From Mycolicibacterium sp. YH-1 (GTDB taxonomy: Bacteria; Actinomycetota; Actinomycetes; Mycobacteriales; Mycobacteriaceae), in contig NZ_CP092915.1 in the NCBI RefSeq assembly GCF_022557175.1, positions 6,138,001-6,202,000 of the forward strand: DNA of 64,000 bases, given 5' to 3'. Position numbers and translations under genes: made by a program. The notes under the pieces are model-generated. The model had not been told where the DNA came from, ran no database searches, and worked only from the letters and a program-made list of their open reading frames with translations. Of this stretch, positions 1-8,493 are shown in pieces (the first letter of the stretch is position 1; the number at the start of each line of letters is the position of its first letter).

Positions 1-389
1 TTTTGTGCCACTATTTATCGTGGGCCTGGCGCTTGACTCTCTGTTCTACGCGTTAAAGAGGCCGCGCTTTGCCGCGTACTTGACGTTTGTCGGCAGAAAA
101 CCAGCTCGAGCCGCCTTGAGCTGAAATCGGCTCTCGCGCAAAGGAATCTACGCGCGCCGTGCGGCCACGTCACGGATCGAACGCAGGTTCCTGACTGCGC
201 GATACCTTGGCACCTCGACAATCAGCGATCACCCTTCGACTGTACGATATAGTGCCTGACCACGTGATATACCTTGCGTTTTACGCGGATCCAGACCGAC
301 GACCCCTCATTTGCCATCGACCACCACCAGATGGCCGTGACAACTACTCCTCCGGGCACTGGCATGTGCCACCGGAAAGGGAGCGAGCG
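1..389. other. Non-coding stretch upstream of the zinc-ribbon gene
   Basis: No open frame here has a convincing start or a recognisable product. Just before the first gene lies a short perfect inverted repeat, TGGCA-TG-TGCCA at 360-371, 18 bases upstream of the chosen ATG. It could be an operator or a small hairpin in the leader. Nothing else stands out. Confidence 0.4.
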
Positions 390-1226
390 ATGCAGACTTG
401 CGCCAACGGGCATCAAAACCCCGAGAACCAGCCGTTCTGCGGGGAGTGCGGCTCGTCGACGCAGACATCCGTGGCAATCTGCCCGAACGGCCACACAGTG
501 CCGTTGCGACAGAAGTTCTGCGGACAGTGCGGGGCCCCCGCCGCCTCTCCACTGGCCGGGTCGACACAGTCATCCTCAGGCCGTTGGACCACGGACCCCT
601 ACGACCGTCACCAGTATCGGTACTGGGACGGCTCGAAGTGGACGGCACACGTCGGCGACGTCGGAAGCCTGGGAGTCGATCCACCACCTATTCGCACCAT
701 GTCCCGCTCCGACCGATGGATCGGTGCGATCGCGGGCGTCGTGACGGTTGTGTTGTTGGTCGGCGCCATCAGCGCGATCCTGACTCGCTACGCGCCAGAC
801 ACCGCGCAGGACCAGACAGCCGCCCAGGCAATGAGCAGTGTCGCCGTCGAGCCGCCCGCCCCGGCGATCAGTAGTGCCGCCGTCGAGCCACCCGCGCCGG
901 ACATCAACGCCGCGCCCCCACCACCGGACAACCCGTGGCCGGTGGCGGTGGTCGGCACGCCCTGCCATCCCGAAAGCAGCAACTCGGTCGCCGTCGACGG
1001 TTCGATCACGTACTGCGTCAACCTCTGGGCTACCAACACCTACTTGTGGTCGCTGGTTCCAGATCAGGGAGTGGTGACCAATCAGGCGGCAGCCGGCACC
1101 AACCCGTCAGTCGCCCTGTGCATCGCCCAGACAGGCCGCTCCGCTGATGACTGCGCCGAATACCTATCGCGTCCCAGCACCCCCGGGGACGGCGCGGCAC
1201 CCCCCGCGGCCCCCGCGGCCCCCTGA
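390..1226 (+). CDS. Double zinc-ribbon, DUF2510 single-pass membrane protein
   Basis: A 278-residue protein of unknown function. The N-terminus has two zinc-ribbon-like units, C4-x2-GH...C17-x2-C20 and C31-x2-GH...C44-x2-C47. A DUF2510-type motif follows at about residues 64-90 (DPYDRHQYRYWDG...W), a short domain common in actinobacterial membrane proteins. One transmembrane helix lies at about 111-135, and an Ala/Pro-rich linker leads to a C-terminal part with two cysteines. The topology suggests the ribbons are cytoplasmic and the tail is outside. The frame stays open upstream to 207, but the ATG at 390 follows a purine-rich GAAAGGGAG and begins directly with the first zinc ribbon, so I use it. 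It stands alone and converges on the polysaccharide locus. No specific function can be assigned. Confidence 0.75.
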   Translation: MQTCANGHQNPENQPFCGECGSSTQTSVAICPNGHTVPLRQKFCGQCGAPAASPLAGSTQSSSGRWTTDPYDRHQYRYWDGSKWTAHVGDVGSLGVDPPPIRTMSRSDRWIGAIAGVVTVVLLVGAISAILTRYAPDTAQDQTAAQAMSSVAVEPPAPAISSAAVEPPAPDINAAPPPPDNPWPVAVVGTPCHPESSNSVAVDGSITYCVNLWATNTYLWSLVPDQGVVTNQAAAGTNPSVALCIAQTGRSADDCAEYLSRPSTPGDGAAPPAAPAAP

Positions 1227-1263
1227 CAGGGGATCGGGAACTCGCGCCGGAAAGTCGGCTACC

Positions 1264-2409
1264 TCAACGGGATTCGTCGATCACCTCGCTGTAGAGACCA
1301 CCCAATCGGGCAACCCACGCCGGCAGTGAGTAGTTCTCCTCGGCCATCGCCCGAGCCCGCACACCACAATCTCGGGCGAATTCGGTGTCTCCGATCGTGC
1401 TCACCAACGCCTCGACAAGGGCGTCGACGTCTCGCAGCGGTACCAACCTGCCGTTGACGCGGTCTTTGACGATCTCGCGTGTCCCGCCGGCGTCGGCCGC
1501 GACTACCGGTAGTCCGCAGGCACCGGCCTCGATGAGCGCTGTCGGCAACGCCTCGTCCACCGAGGCCGAGACCACGCCGTCCACGGACCGCAGAATCTGT
1601 GGCACGTCCTCGCGGCGGCCGAGAAACTCGATCGAATCACCAAGCCCACCCTCAAGCACCTGCTGCTCGAGGGCTGGGCGGGTCGGCCCATCGCCGACGA
1701 TCAGCAGGCGCGCATCGGGGAACGCTTCCACGACACGCTGCCAGGCGGCAATGAGATCCGTGTGGTTCTTGTCCGGACGCAGTGCAGCGACGACCGCCCA
1801 CACCGGCGACGACTGTGGCTGTTGATCCCGTCGGCCTCGGTAGCGCGCGAGGTCCACACCATTGGGAATGACCCGCCACGTCTGTCGAGCCGGCCCGTAC
1901 CTATGCGCGTACACGTCGTGAATGTGTTGAGAGACAAAGGCCAATCGGCCCATCCGCGCGGGGATCCGAACCGATAGCCGCTCCTTGAGCCGCCCCGCCC
2001 ACCCAAGACCCGGCTGCGGACTCACATGGAGGGTGGCGACCACCGGCTTGCCCGCTAGTCGCGCGGCCATCGGCACCAGAATCGCCGAGTAGTCGAGATG
2101 CGCGTGCACCACATCCACTGGCGCCCGCCGCAAGGCGCGGACCAGTCTCACGAACCCGGGTACGTCTAACAAGCGACGGACCGTGAGATAGTGCGGACGC
2201 ATCCCGACCTCAGCGAGTCGGCCGGCCATCGCGTCACGATCTGGGCGTTGCGGAGACAGGCTGGCCACCGAGACGTCAAGGGCCCGCGGACCATAGCGTG
2301 CCAACTCGACTATGAGGTTCTCCGCGCCACCGAAGCTGAAGGTGTCCAGGACCATCAGTACGCGGATGGGCGTACGCGTGGCACTGCCCGCTGGTTCATC
2401 GCCGGTCAT
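1264..2409 (-). CDS. Glycosyltransferase, GT4 type (polysaccharide locus)
   Basis: A 381-residue GT-B fold glycosyltransferase, probably adding one sugar to the lipid-linked repeat unit on the cytoplasmic face. The N-terminal half begins with a glycine-rich stretch after the first strand (DTFSFGGAENL). The C-terminal half carries the GT4 nucleotide-sugar signature with an E-x7-E pair (EALPTALIE), followed by GLPVVAADAGGTREIV. The start ATG overlaps the stop of the upstream polymerase gene by 4 bases (ATGA), so the two are translationally coupled. It is the last gene of the leftward arm, which starts with the priming transferase. Donor and acceptor sugars cannot be read from the sequence. Confidence 0.88.
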   Translation of the reverse strand: MTGDEPAGSATRTPIRVLMVLDTFSFGGAENLIVELARYGPRALDVSVASLSPQRPDRDAMAGRLAEVGMRPHYLTVRRLLDVPGFVRLVRALRRAPVDVVHAHLDYSAILVPMAARLAGKPVVATLHVSPQPGLGWAGRLKERLSVRIPARMGRLAFVSQHIHDVYAHRYGPARQTWRVIPNGVDLARYRGRRDQQPQSSPVWAVVAALRPDKNHTDLIAAWQRVVEAFPDARLLIVGDGPTRPALEQQVLEGGLGDSIEFLGRREDVPQILRSVDGVVSASVDEALPTALIEAGACGLPVVAADAGGTREIVKDRVNGRLVPLRDVDALVEALVSTIGDTEFARDCGVRARAMAEENYSLPAWVARLGGLYSEVIDESR

Positions 2410-4409
2410 ACCCGCTGCCTTTTCAGTCGATGTTCGCCAGAGGTCTGGCGATGCCGCAGGCGCAGCATCAGCCCGGTTGCCGCCGCCGTCGCCACACCGA
2501 CAATCAGCGCCCCGGCTATCCAGACCGGCGCGACGCCGCGATCGGTCACCTCGTTGGCCTCGCCAACCGGGGTCATGGAATACCAGGAGTCAGCTTCAAG
2601 GTCAGCCAGGTTGGCCCGCCCTTGGATCACCGCGGCATCCAACGCTGCCGCTGCCGCCGCGGGATCCGGGTCCGTGACGCTGATATCGATAACCCCGCGG
2701 ACCGTGTCGGCCACCGCCGCCACTGCGGGTTGTCCTCCCACGATCATCGCCGCGTAGCTGGGTAGCACCACCGTCCGCGACCGGATGTCGAGCGTATAGG
2801 CGTAGTAGTCGGACATCATTGCGGTCGGTACCAGCGTGATGCGCTGGCTGGCGGTGGTGTGAGCGCGCTCGGGCGCCAGCGCGAGTATCCCAGCGGTCGC
2901 GGCAGTGCCGAGCAGGACTGCGACCGTCACGCGCTGGACCTGTGCCCGTTCCACCGGAATCCGCGTGCGCAGCCCTGGCAGCGCACTGCTGCCAAGAGCG
3001 CCGGCGAAGGCGAGGCAGATTCCAAAGGTCCGGAAGTAGGCGAGATGCAAGAACACACTCGCAATCGACCAACCCACGATTGCGGCCAGTGCCGCGGCGG
3101 CCATCGTGCGCTCGGCCGGGAATCGCTCCGGGGGTATCCGCAACGTCCGCAGGCCGATACACCAGACGAAACCCAGCACCATAACCACCCAGCCCACCAG
3201 TCCGACAATCCCGGTCTCCGCGGCGATTTGGGCGTAGAGGTTGTGCGCCCCATCGGTGGTCTCCAGGACCGCGGTCTTGACCATGCCGGCATAGTGCGGC
3301 ACCTCCCGCAGGTAGGCGCCGGGCCCGAATCCGAACCAAGGTCGATCCTCGAACATCGCCCAGGCGATCTCCTGTGCCGCCATCCGTCCCAGTACCGACG
3401 GATCGATAACGTAGGCCGTCTCAGCACTCGTGACATCGGCGACCAGGGCGACCAATCGGTTGCCCACCCCCGGGATGAGCAACACCAGTATCAACAGCGG
3501 CAGACTCTTGAACCCGCGCTTACGGGCGCTCGGGCCACTCGCGATCACCCAGATTGCCAGCGTGATACCCGCGGCAATAATGGTGCCGCGTGACTGGGTC
3601 AGATAGATGCCGGCGAACAACAGGATGACCACGGTGCACCACCCCAAGATTGGCCAGCGGCGCGCCGATCGGACGGCGCGACCAAGCAACGCGGCCGCGA
3701 AGGGAAGGCCCAACACCAGATGTCGGCCCCAGAAGTTGGAATCGGGCAACGGGCCACCGAATCGCAGGGTGGTAACCAGCTCCCCAGACGCCTCGGTGAC
3801 GGCGGCAAACCCGCCGAACGACTGGGCGCCGCCGAACACGACCTGGTTGAGGACGGTGAGCGCGGAGAGCACAGCCAGCGGTATCGCCACGGAACCGGCT
3901 ATTGCCCACCAGGATTGGCTCATCTGAGTGAGCAAGAGGATCACGATCAGGAACGCGCAATCCGTCGCAGTACCGATTACCACCGATATCGAGGCGGACA
4001 TGTCCTGGCTGCTGAGCACCGCCAGGCTCTCGGTAAACAGGTACACGCCCACCAAGCCGATGCAGACCGCTGTGCCACGGTTGAGCCGGTCGCGCAGCGG
4101 CGCCTGGCACAGGGCAATCACCACCGCGACCACGCCCATTGCCAGCGATGCGTGAAATATCGGCACCGAGCTGTGCGAGGCGGCCACCCCGGAGAGGTTG
4201 GTGACCTCGATGACAATCATCGTCATCGCCGTCGCCGCGGGCCGTCGCACTACGTGCCATGCCGCCCACACACCACATACGCCTGCCACCGCGATGGCGG
4301 TCGCCAGCGGCCCGACGAGCGAGATGCCCAGCGCAACCAACCCGCATCCGATGACGAAGACAGCAAGGAGCCTGCCGGGTTTGACCGCCGTCAGCGTCCC
4401 CGGGTTCAT
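2406..4409 (-). CDS. Wzy-like polysaccharide polymerase with a Wzz-like C-terminal tail
   Basis: A 667-residue integral membrane protein. The first ~480 residues have many hydrophobic helices and a large loop of the O-antigen ligase/polymerase (Wzy/WaaL) kind, with the FGFGPGAYLREVP and AHNLYAQIAAETG motifs typical of that family. These enzymes polymerise lipid-linked repeat units on the outer face of the membrane. After these helices comes another transmembrane segment, an extracytoplasmic stretch (VLPSYAAMI...RGVIDISVTDPDP) and a final helix near 630-650. This TM-loop-TM layout resembles a chain-length determinant (Wzz) and the neighbouring gene at 4406-5062. The protein may therefore fuse polymerase and length control; the family part is secure, the tail assignment is inference. 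Start and stop overlap both neighbours by 4 bases. Confidence 0.85.
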   Translation of the reverse strand: MNPGTLTAVKPGRLLAVFVIGCGLVALGISLVGPLATAIAVAGVCGVWAAWHVVRRPAATAMTMIVIEVTNLSGVAASHSSVPIFHASLAMGVVAVVIALCQAPLRDRLNRGTAVCIGLVGVYLFTESLAVLSSQDMSASISVVIGTATDCAFLIVILLLTQMSQSWWAIAGSVAIPLAVLSALTVLNQVVFGGAQSFGGFAAVTEASGELVTTLRFGGPLPDSNFWGRHLVLGLPFAAALLGRAVRSARRWPILGWCTVVILLFAGIYLTQSRGTIIAAGITLAIWVIASGPSARKRGFKSLPLLILVLLIPGVGNRLVALVADVTSAETAYVIDPSVLGRMAAQEIAWAMFEDRPWFGFGPGAYLREVPHYAGMVKTAVLETTDGAHNLYAQIAAETGIVGLVGWVVMVLGFVWCIGLRTLRIPPERFPAERTMAAAALAAIVGWSIASVFLHLAYFRTFGICLAFAGALGSSALPGLRTRIPVERAQVQRVTVAVLLGTAATAGILALAPERAHTTASQRITLVPTAMMSDYYAYTLDIRSRTVVLPSYAAMIVGGQPAVAAVADTVRGVIDISVTDPDPAAAAAALDAAVIQGRANLADLEADSWYSMTPVGEANEVTDRGVAPVWIAGALIVGVATAAATGLMLRLRHRQTSGEHRLKRQRV

Positions 4410-5062
4410 CGTGGCGATGTCTGCCCAGCGGGTCCTTCTGGAGCGCTATTGCGCGCCGTCTCGCCGGACTCGTTGGTGCTCTGCCCCCGTCGCAATGCCG
4501 TTCTGCTGACCAACATCCCCAGCCCGCCACCCAGTAGGACACCGGCGAACCCGAGTGCGAGGAAAATCTGGGCACGAGTGGGTTCTGATCCGGTGGCGCT
4601 GACCGTGGATCTCACAACTTCCAGCCGGAACGGACCCGATGCGCTGGCAGCCGGGACGATCGCCTGCTGAACCACGCTGTCGAGTACCTGCTGCGCGGAC
4701 GGCACGGAATTGGCCTGGACGGTCACACTGATCAGCGTGGTGTCCGCGATCGCGCCGGCCTCCAGGCTCAGGTCGGACTCCGGGACAGCTGCCGCACCCG
4801 CAGCAGCGGCCAACCATTTGGGATCGGCAAGGACGATCGCCGCCGAACGAGTTGCCTGTCCGCGGCTGAGCACCTCCCAGAATCCGGGCGCCTGGGTCAC
4901 TGGGACCTGCTGAGAGGGCAGCATCGCCAGGGTGGCCTCGGCCGTGAAGCGCTCCGACTCCCGTCCGATCAGCGTTGCCGCCGCTACCACTCCGGCCAGC
5001 AAACCGAGCAGTGCGAATCCAGTCGTGATCAGCCACGCCCGCGCCAACAGGGATCTGTCCAC
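4406..5062 (-). CDS. Wzz-like chain-length determinant protein
   Basis: A 218-residue membrane protein with one helix near the N-terminus (ITTGFALLGLLAGVVAAATL), an extracytoplasmic domain of about 130 residues and a second helix near the C-terminus. This is the topology of Wzz/chain-length co-polymerases, which set the number of repeat units added by Wzy. The tail carries no tyrosine-kinase domain. I chose the GTG at 5062 because GGAAGGAA lies 5 bases upstream. An open frame extends to 5158 but has no ribosome-binding site there. The stop overlaps the polymerase start by 4 bases, fitting a Wzz-Wzy pair made together. Confidence 0.78.
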   Translation of the reverse strand: MDRSLLARAWLITTGFALLGLLAGVVAAATLIGRESERFTAEATLAMLPSQQVPVTQAPGFWEVLSRGQATRSAAIVLADPKWLAAAAGAAAVPESDLSLEAGAIADTTLISVTVQANSVPSAQQVLDSVVQQAIVPAASASGPFRLEVVRSTVSATGSEPTRAQIFLALGFAGVLLGGGLGMLVSRTALRRGQSTNESGETARNSAPEGPAGQTSPR

Positions 5063-5226
5063 ACCCGTTCCTTCCGGACTTCTCTGCGCGCCGTGCGGTT
5101 CGAGGCGCCGCCAACGCGATAACACGCCGGCAAGCTCCACCTCCGCGCCTGGGTACACTCTAATCCACAGCTAACCCCCGAAAGTCCCAACCAAGGCATC
5201 CGGGTTCGCCGCGCACCGGTCGTTCC

Positions 5227-6486
5227 TCAGCCCAGGCCGAAAGCCCTGTCGTAGCAGTCGTATACCGCCGTCCGTGCGTAGCATCGGCGGAAGTGTTCGC
5301 GCGCGGCAGCGGCGAGTTCGGTGTTTCGGTCCATTCGCGTCAGATCGAGTAACAGGTCGGCCATCTCGTCGTTGTCGTCGGGTACTAGAACCCCCTGGTC
5401 GGCGCCGACAGCGACGCCGTCGGCGCCGATGGTCGTCGAGACGATGGGAACCCCGCGGCCGAGACCCTCGATGATCTTCAACTTGATACCCGAGCCGAAT
5501 CGCAGCGGGTTGATCAACGCTGCCGCTCGGCCCAGAAGCGCTCCCAGGTCATCGACGTAGCCCTCCAGAACCACACTGTCGCCGTGCCGTGCGACTTCAT
5601 CGAGCAGACCGGGCCGCGGGTCCTTTCCGATGACGCGCAATACGGCTTGCGGCTGGGCGGATCTCACCTTGGGCCACACGTCGGTGAGGAACGCTCGGAG
5701 TCCGTCATCGTTGTGCGGCAGACTCAACAGCCCCAGGAAGACGAACTCGGGCGCACCGCGGTAGTCACGAAAGAATGTGGGCTCGTTGATAAGTGGAGGT
5801 ACCGACCGCACCCGGCCGTTGGGGCTATCGGTGCGGCCACGCAGCAGTGCGGCCTCGGACTCGTTCATCAAGAGAACAGAGGAGAACTGCGCAGCGCTAG
5901 CGTCCTCGCTGGACCGTACCAGCCGCCGCTCAGCTCTCAACAGCAGCTCTTGGCTCACCTTGTTGGTCGCCAGCGGCCGCAATCGCGCTGGGACGTGGGT
6001 AGCGAAGTTCCCGAGTGGGGCGATGTCTACATCAGGAAACGTCCGCGTAGCTCGAAGCATCGATTCGTACCGCTGCGAGAACAGATCATCGAGGTAGCAG
6101 ATTTGCTGGGCCGATGCCGAGGTTTGCGCATACTGACCCATCCGGATGGTGTCGTAGATCTCCAGATCTGCCCGAACCCCGTCAAGGGTGCGGCTGATCA
6201 TGGTGCCGACGGTTCGGCTACGCAACAGGGACTCCTGCAGGCTCGCTCGCCCGGTCGCCGCCCTGCTCATGACATTGCCGAGGGCGGCGGCCACGCTGGG
6301 CCCGGGAATCCGGTGCAGCCGGGTGGGAAATTTGGGGGCAGGTGCACCGCCGACGAGAATGTAGTGAACATTCTCGGATCCCAGCCGGTCGACCAGGTAC
6401 TCGACGAAGCCGGCGAGAACGACTTTCTTCCCGGCGTCAGCCGGGTAGGGCTGTACCGCACTCAGCAGAGCGGCCGACTGTGGCAC
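5227..6486 (-). CDS. Glycosyltransferase, GT-B fold
   Basis: A 419-residue glycosyltransferase of the GT4/GT1 superfamily. The C-terminal half shows the motif FGSGIKLKIIEGLGRGVPIV, which binds the nucleotide-sugar donor in one well-populated subgroup of exopolysaccharide glycosyltransferases. There is no signal peptide, so it should act at the cytoplasmic membrane face. It lies between the priming transferase (72 bases upstream) and the Wzz-like gene (164 bases downstream) in the same direction, which supports a role in building the lipid-linked repeat unit. Sugar specificity is unknown. Confidence 0.85.
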   Translation of the reverse strand: MPQSAALLSAVQPYPADAGKKVVLAGFVEYLVDRLGSENVHYILVGGAPAPKFPTRLHRIPGPSVAAALGNVMSRAATGRASLQESLLRSRTVGTMISRTLDGVRADLEIYDTIRMGQYAQTSASAQQICYLDDLFSQRYESMLRATRTFPDVDIAPLGNFATHVPARLRPLATNKVSQELLLRAERRLVRSSEDASAAQFSSVLLMNESEAALLRGRTDSPNGRVRSVPPLINEPTFFRDYRGAPEFVFLGLLSLPHNDDGLRAFLTDVWPKVRSAQPQAVLRVIGKDPRPGLLDEVARHGDSVVLEGYVDDLGALLGRAAALINPLRFGSGIKLKIIEGLGRGVPIVSTTIGADGVAVGADQGVLVPDDNDEMADLLLDLTRMDRNTELAAAAREHFRRCYARTAVYDCYDRAFGLG

Positions 6487-6558
6487 GTGGACTCCATTCG
6501 ATCGGTTCTGACAGACTGCGCGCTGCGCAGCGAAACCTGTTCTGACGCATGCCTGTTA

Positions 6559-8121
6559 TCAGTAGGCTCCCTCACGTTTGAGGACTGTGCGGATCGTCCG
6601 AAAGATGATGATCAGGTCCTGCACGCTAGACCAGTTGTCGACATAGGAGTGGTCGAGCCTGATTCGCTCGGCCTCCGAGACATCCGAGCGCCCGCACACC
6701 TGCCACAGGCCTGTCATACCGGGTTTGACCAACGCTCGGCGCTGTACGAAATGCACAACTGACTCACCCTCGCCGGGCGCCAGTGGCCTCGGCCCGACAA
6801 TGCTCATCGAACCACCCACGACGTTGAAGAGCTGTGGCAGCTCATCGATGCTCGTGGCTCTCAAGAAACGGCCCACACGGGTGATCCGGGAGTCTGCGGC
6901 GGACTTGAAGAAGATCTCATCGCCGGTCTGTGTCGCGGCGCGCTCCTTGTCCTGCACCGACTCCGCACCGACCACCATCGTCCGGAACTTCAGAATACGG
7001 AATCGCTTGCCGTGCTGGCCGACTCGCTCCTGTCGGAAGATCACCGGTCCGGGACTGTCCAACTTGATCGCGACCGCAACGACGATCATGATCGGAATGA
7101 TCGCCACCAGGGCCAGAATTGCGAAGACGAGGTCGAACATGCGTTTGCCCAGCGATGACGGCCCGTCGTAACGCGGACGGGCGATGTGGAACAGCGGCAG
7201 ATTGTCGATCGGCCGCAGCTTGAGCCGGGGACCGGCGACATCGGCCATTCCGGGAACCACGATCATGTCGATGTCAAGTGAATCGAGTTGCCAGGCAAGT
7301 TTTTTCATGTTGTCTTGCCCCAGCTGCTCAACCGCGGTGACCGCTAGCGCGTCGGCGTTGGTCAGTCGCAGCGCAATCTCCACCGAATGCTGGTCACCGA
7401 GCACCGGAAGCGAGCCGCCGGGGACGGTGAGGAACTGGCCTGGCGCACCCTCGAATTCGGGAATGCAGACGCCGACCACCTGGTATCCGGCCGGCGTGGA
7501 ACGCGACAGGTAGTCGCAGAGCACCGAGATCGAATCGGGCATCCCCAGCACGACGACACGCGTCATGAACTCACCGCGCGCGCGCCTCTTGCCAAGGTTG
7601 CGGCGCAGAAGGTGCCGTCCGCCAATCAGGCCCACCAGGCCGACCGGGAGCGCAATGACCAGGTAGCCGCGGGAGAACTGGGTCTGCGCGATCAGGCTGC
7701 ACACCGCGACCAAGCCGAATACCCATGCGGTGGCTGACACCACCCTGCGGTACTCCTCGCTACCCACCCCCACAAGCGAGATGTCCCGGGACTGCACCAC
7801 ATCCAGTGCAATGAACCATGCCGCGACCAGCAGTACCGAGAGCACTGCGGCCTTGGCCGAGGCCGAATCGGCTTGTGGGCCATCCTCGGCCAACAACTCA
7901 AACCGGCCCACGTGGGCGAGCAGTACAGCGCCGATGATGGCCACGGCGTCGACGATGAGCATCCGCCGGCGGTACTGGCGTCGCCAAAGGCCGCCGTCGA
8001 CGACACCCGCGCTCGCACTGCTCAGTAGTCGGCCGACCGCGCCGTCTGCCGACGCACTAAAGGGGTGCGGCACATCCGCGGGCAAATCCGCGGGCAGACC
8101 AGTGGGCAGGCCAGTGGACAT
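6559..8121 (-). CDS. Polyprenyl-phosphate sugar-1-phosphate transferase (priming enzyme)
   Basis: A 520-residue enzyme that starts polysaccharide assembly by moving a sugar-1-phosphate onto a polyprenyl phosphate carrier. Domains in order: a short repetitive N-terminus (TGLPTGLPADLPADVP); about four membrane helices; a Rossmann-like middle domain beginning near TRVVVLGMP; a further membrane segment (FDLVFAILALVAII); and the bacterial sugar transferase catalytic domain with KFRTM, TSIDELPQL and the GPRPLAPGE motif. This is the WbaP/CpsE/EpsE-type full-length architecture. It is the first gene of the leftward arm, with its promoter in the divergent region 8122-8493. Whether the sugar is glucose, galactose or another cannot be told. 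Confidence 0.92.
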   Translation of the reverse strand: MSTGLPTGLPADLPADVPHPFSASADGAVGRLLSSASAGVVDGGLWRRQYRRRMLIVDAVAIIGAVLLAHVGRFELLAEDGPQADSASAKAAVLSVLLVAAWFIALDVVQSRDISLVGVGSEEYRRVVSATAWVFGLVAVCSLIAQTQFSRGYLVIALPVGLVGLIGGRHLLRRNLGKRRARGEFMTRVVVLGMPDSISVLCDYLSRSTPAGYQVVGVCIPEFEGAPGQFLTVPGGSLPVLGDQHSVEIALRLTNADALAVTAVEQLGQDNMKKLAWQLDSLDIDMIVVPGMADVAGPRLKLRPIDNLPLFHIARPRYDGPSSLGKRMFDLVFAILALVAIIPIMIVVAVAIKLDSPGPVIFRQERVGQHGKRFRILKFRTMVVGAESVQDKERAATQTGDEIFFKSAADSRITRVGRFLRATSIDELPQLFNVVGGSMSIVGPRPLAPGEGESVVHFVQRRALVKPGMTGLWQVCGRSDVSEAERIRLDHSYVDNWSSVQDLIIIFRTIRTVLKREGAY

Positions 8122-8493
8122 CGACGATCACTGCGCTTTCTTTTGTTCCCGGTGGTGCAGTTTCAGCTAATTTTCATAAATTAACCCATGGGACAACATT
8201 GCCCTAGTGCAACTGAGCGTGATCTACGTCATAGTGCAGATTCAGTTAGTTTGCAACTACTTGCTAACGGCGGGGCCTCAGCCTCATATACTCCTGTGAT
8301 GTGCGCCTATGTTCAGTGAATGAAGTTGTTTGAGATTGCCTGGAACGTACTAGCAAGATCTAGACCACCATGGGACGATGATAGGCACAGAGCGTTGTTT
8401 GCTCCCGGTGGTGCAAAATGAGCAATCAAAGGGGTTGGTCACATCACAATTGGACTGGCTCCGCGCGGACACCGAGCCGCCAAGCCCCCGCAG
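8122..8493. promoter_or_regulatory. Divergent control region of the polysaccharide locus
   Basis: A 372-base gene-free region, clearly more AT-rich than its flanks, from which the leftward arm (priming enzyme) and the rightward arm (acyltransferases, flippase) are both read. It contains an 18-base direct repeat at 8142-8159 and 8398-8415 (listed separately) and two CCATGGGAC copies near 8188 and 8369. The repeated words AGTGCA at about 8214 and 8234 are also present. The arrangement suggests binding sites for a regulator of both arms. I could not place -10/-35 boxes with confidence. Confidence 0.6.
8142..8415 (+). repeat. 18-bp direct repeat pair flanking the divergent promoters
   Basis: The word TTTG(T/C)TCCCGGTGGTGCA occurs at 8142-8159 and 8398-8415, 17 of 18 bases identical and 256 bases apart start to start. 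One copy is 20 bases upstream of the leftward start codon, the other 79 bases upstream of the rightward one. Placement at both ends of a divergent promoter region suggests operators for a common regulator, possibly with looping. The regulator is not identifiable in this window. Confidence 0.6.
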
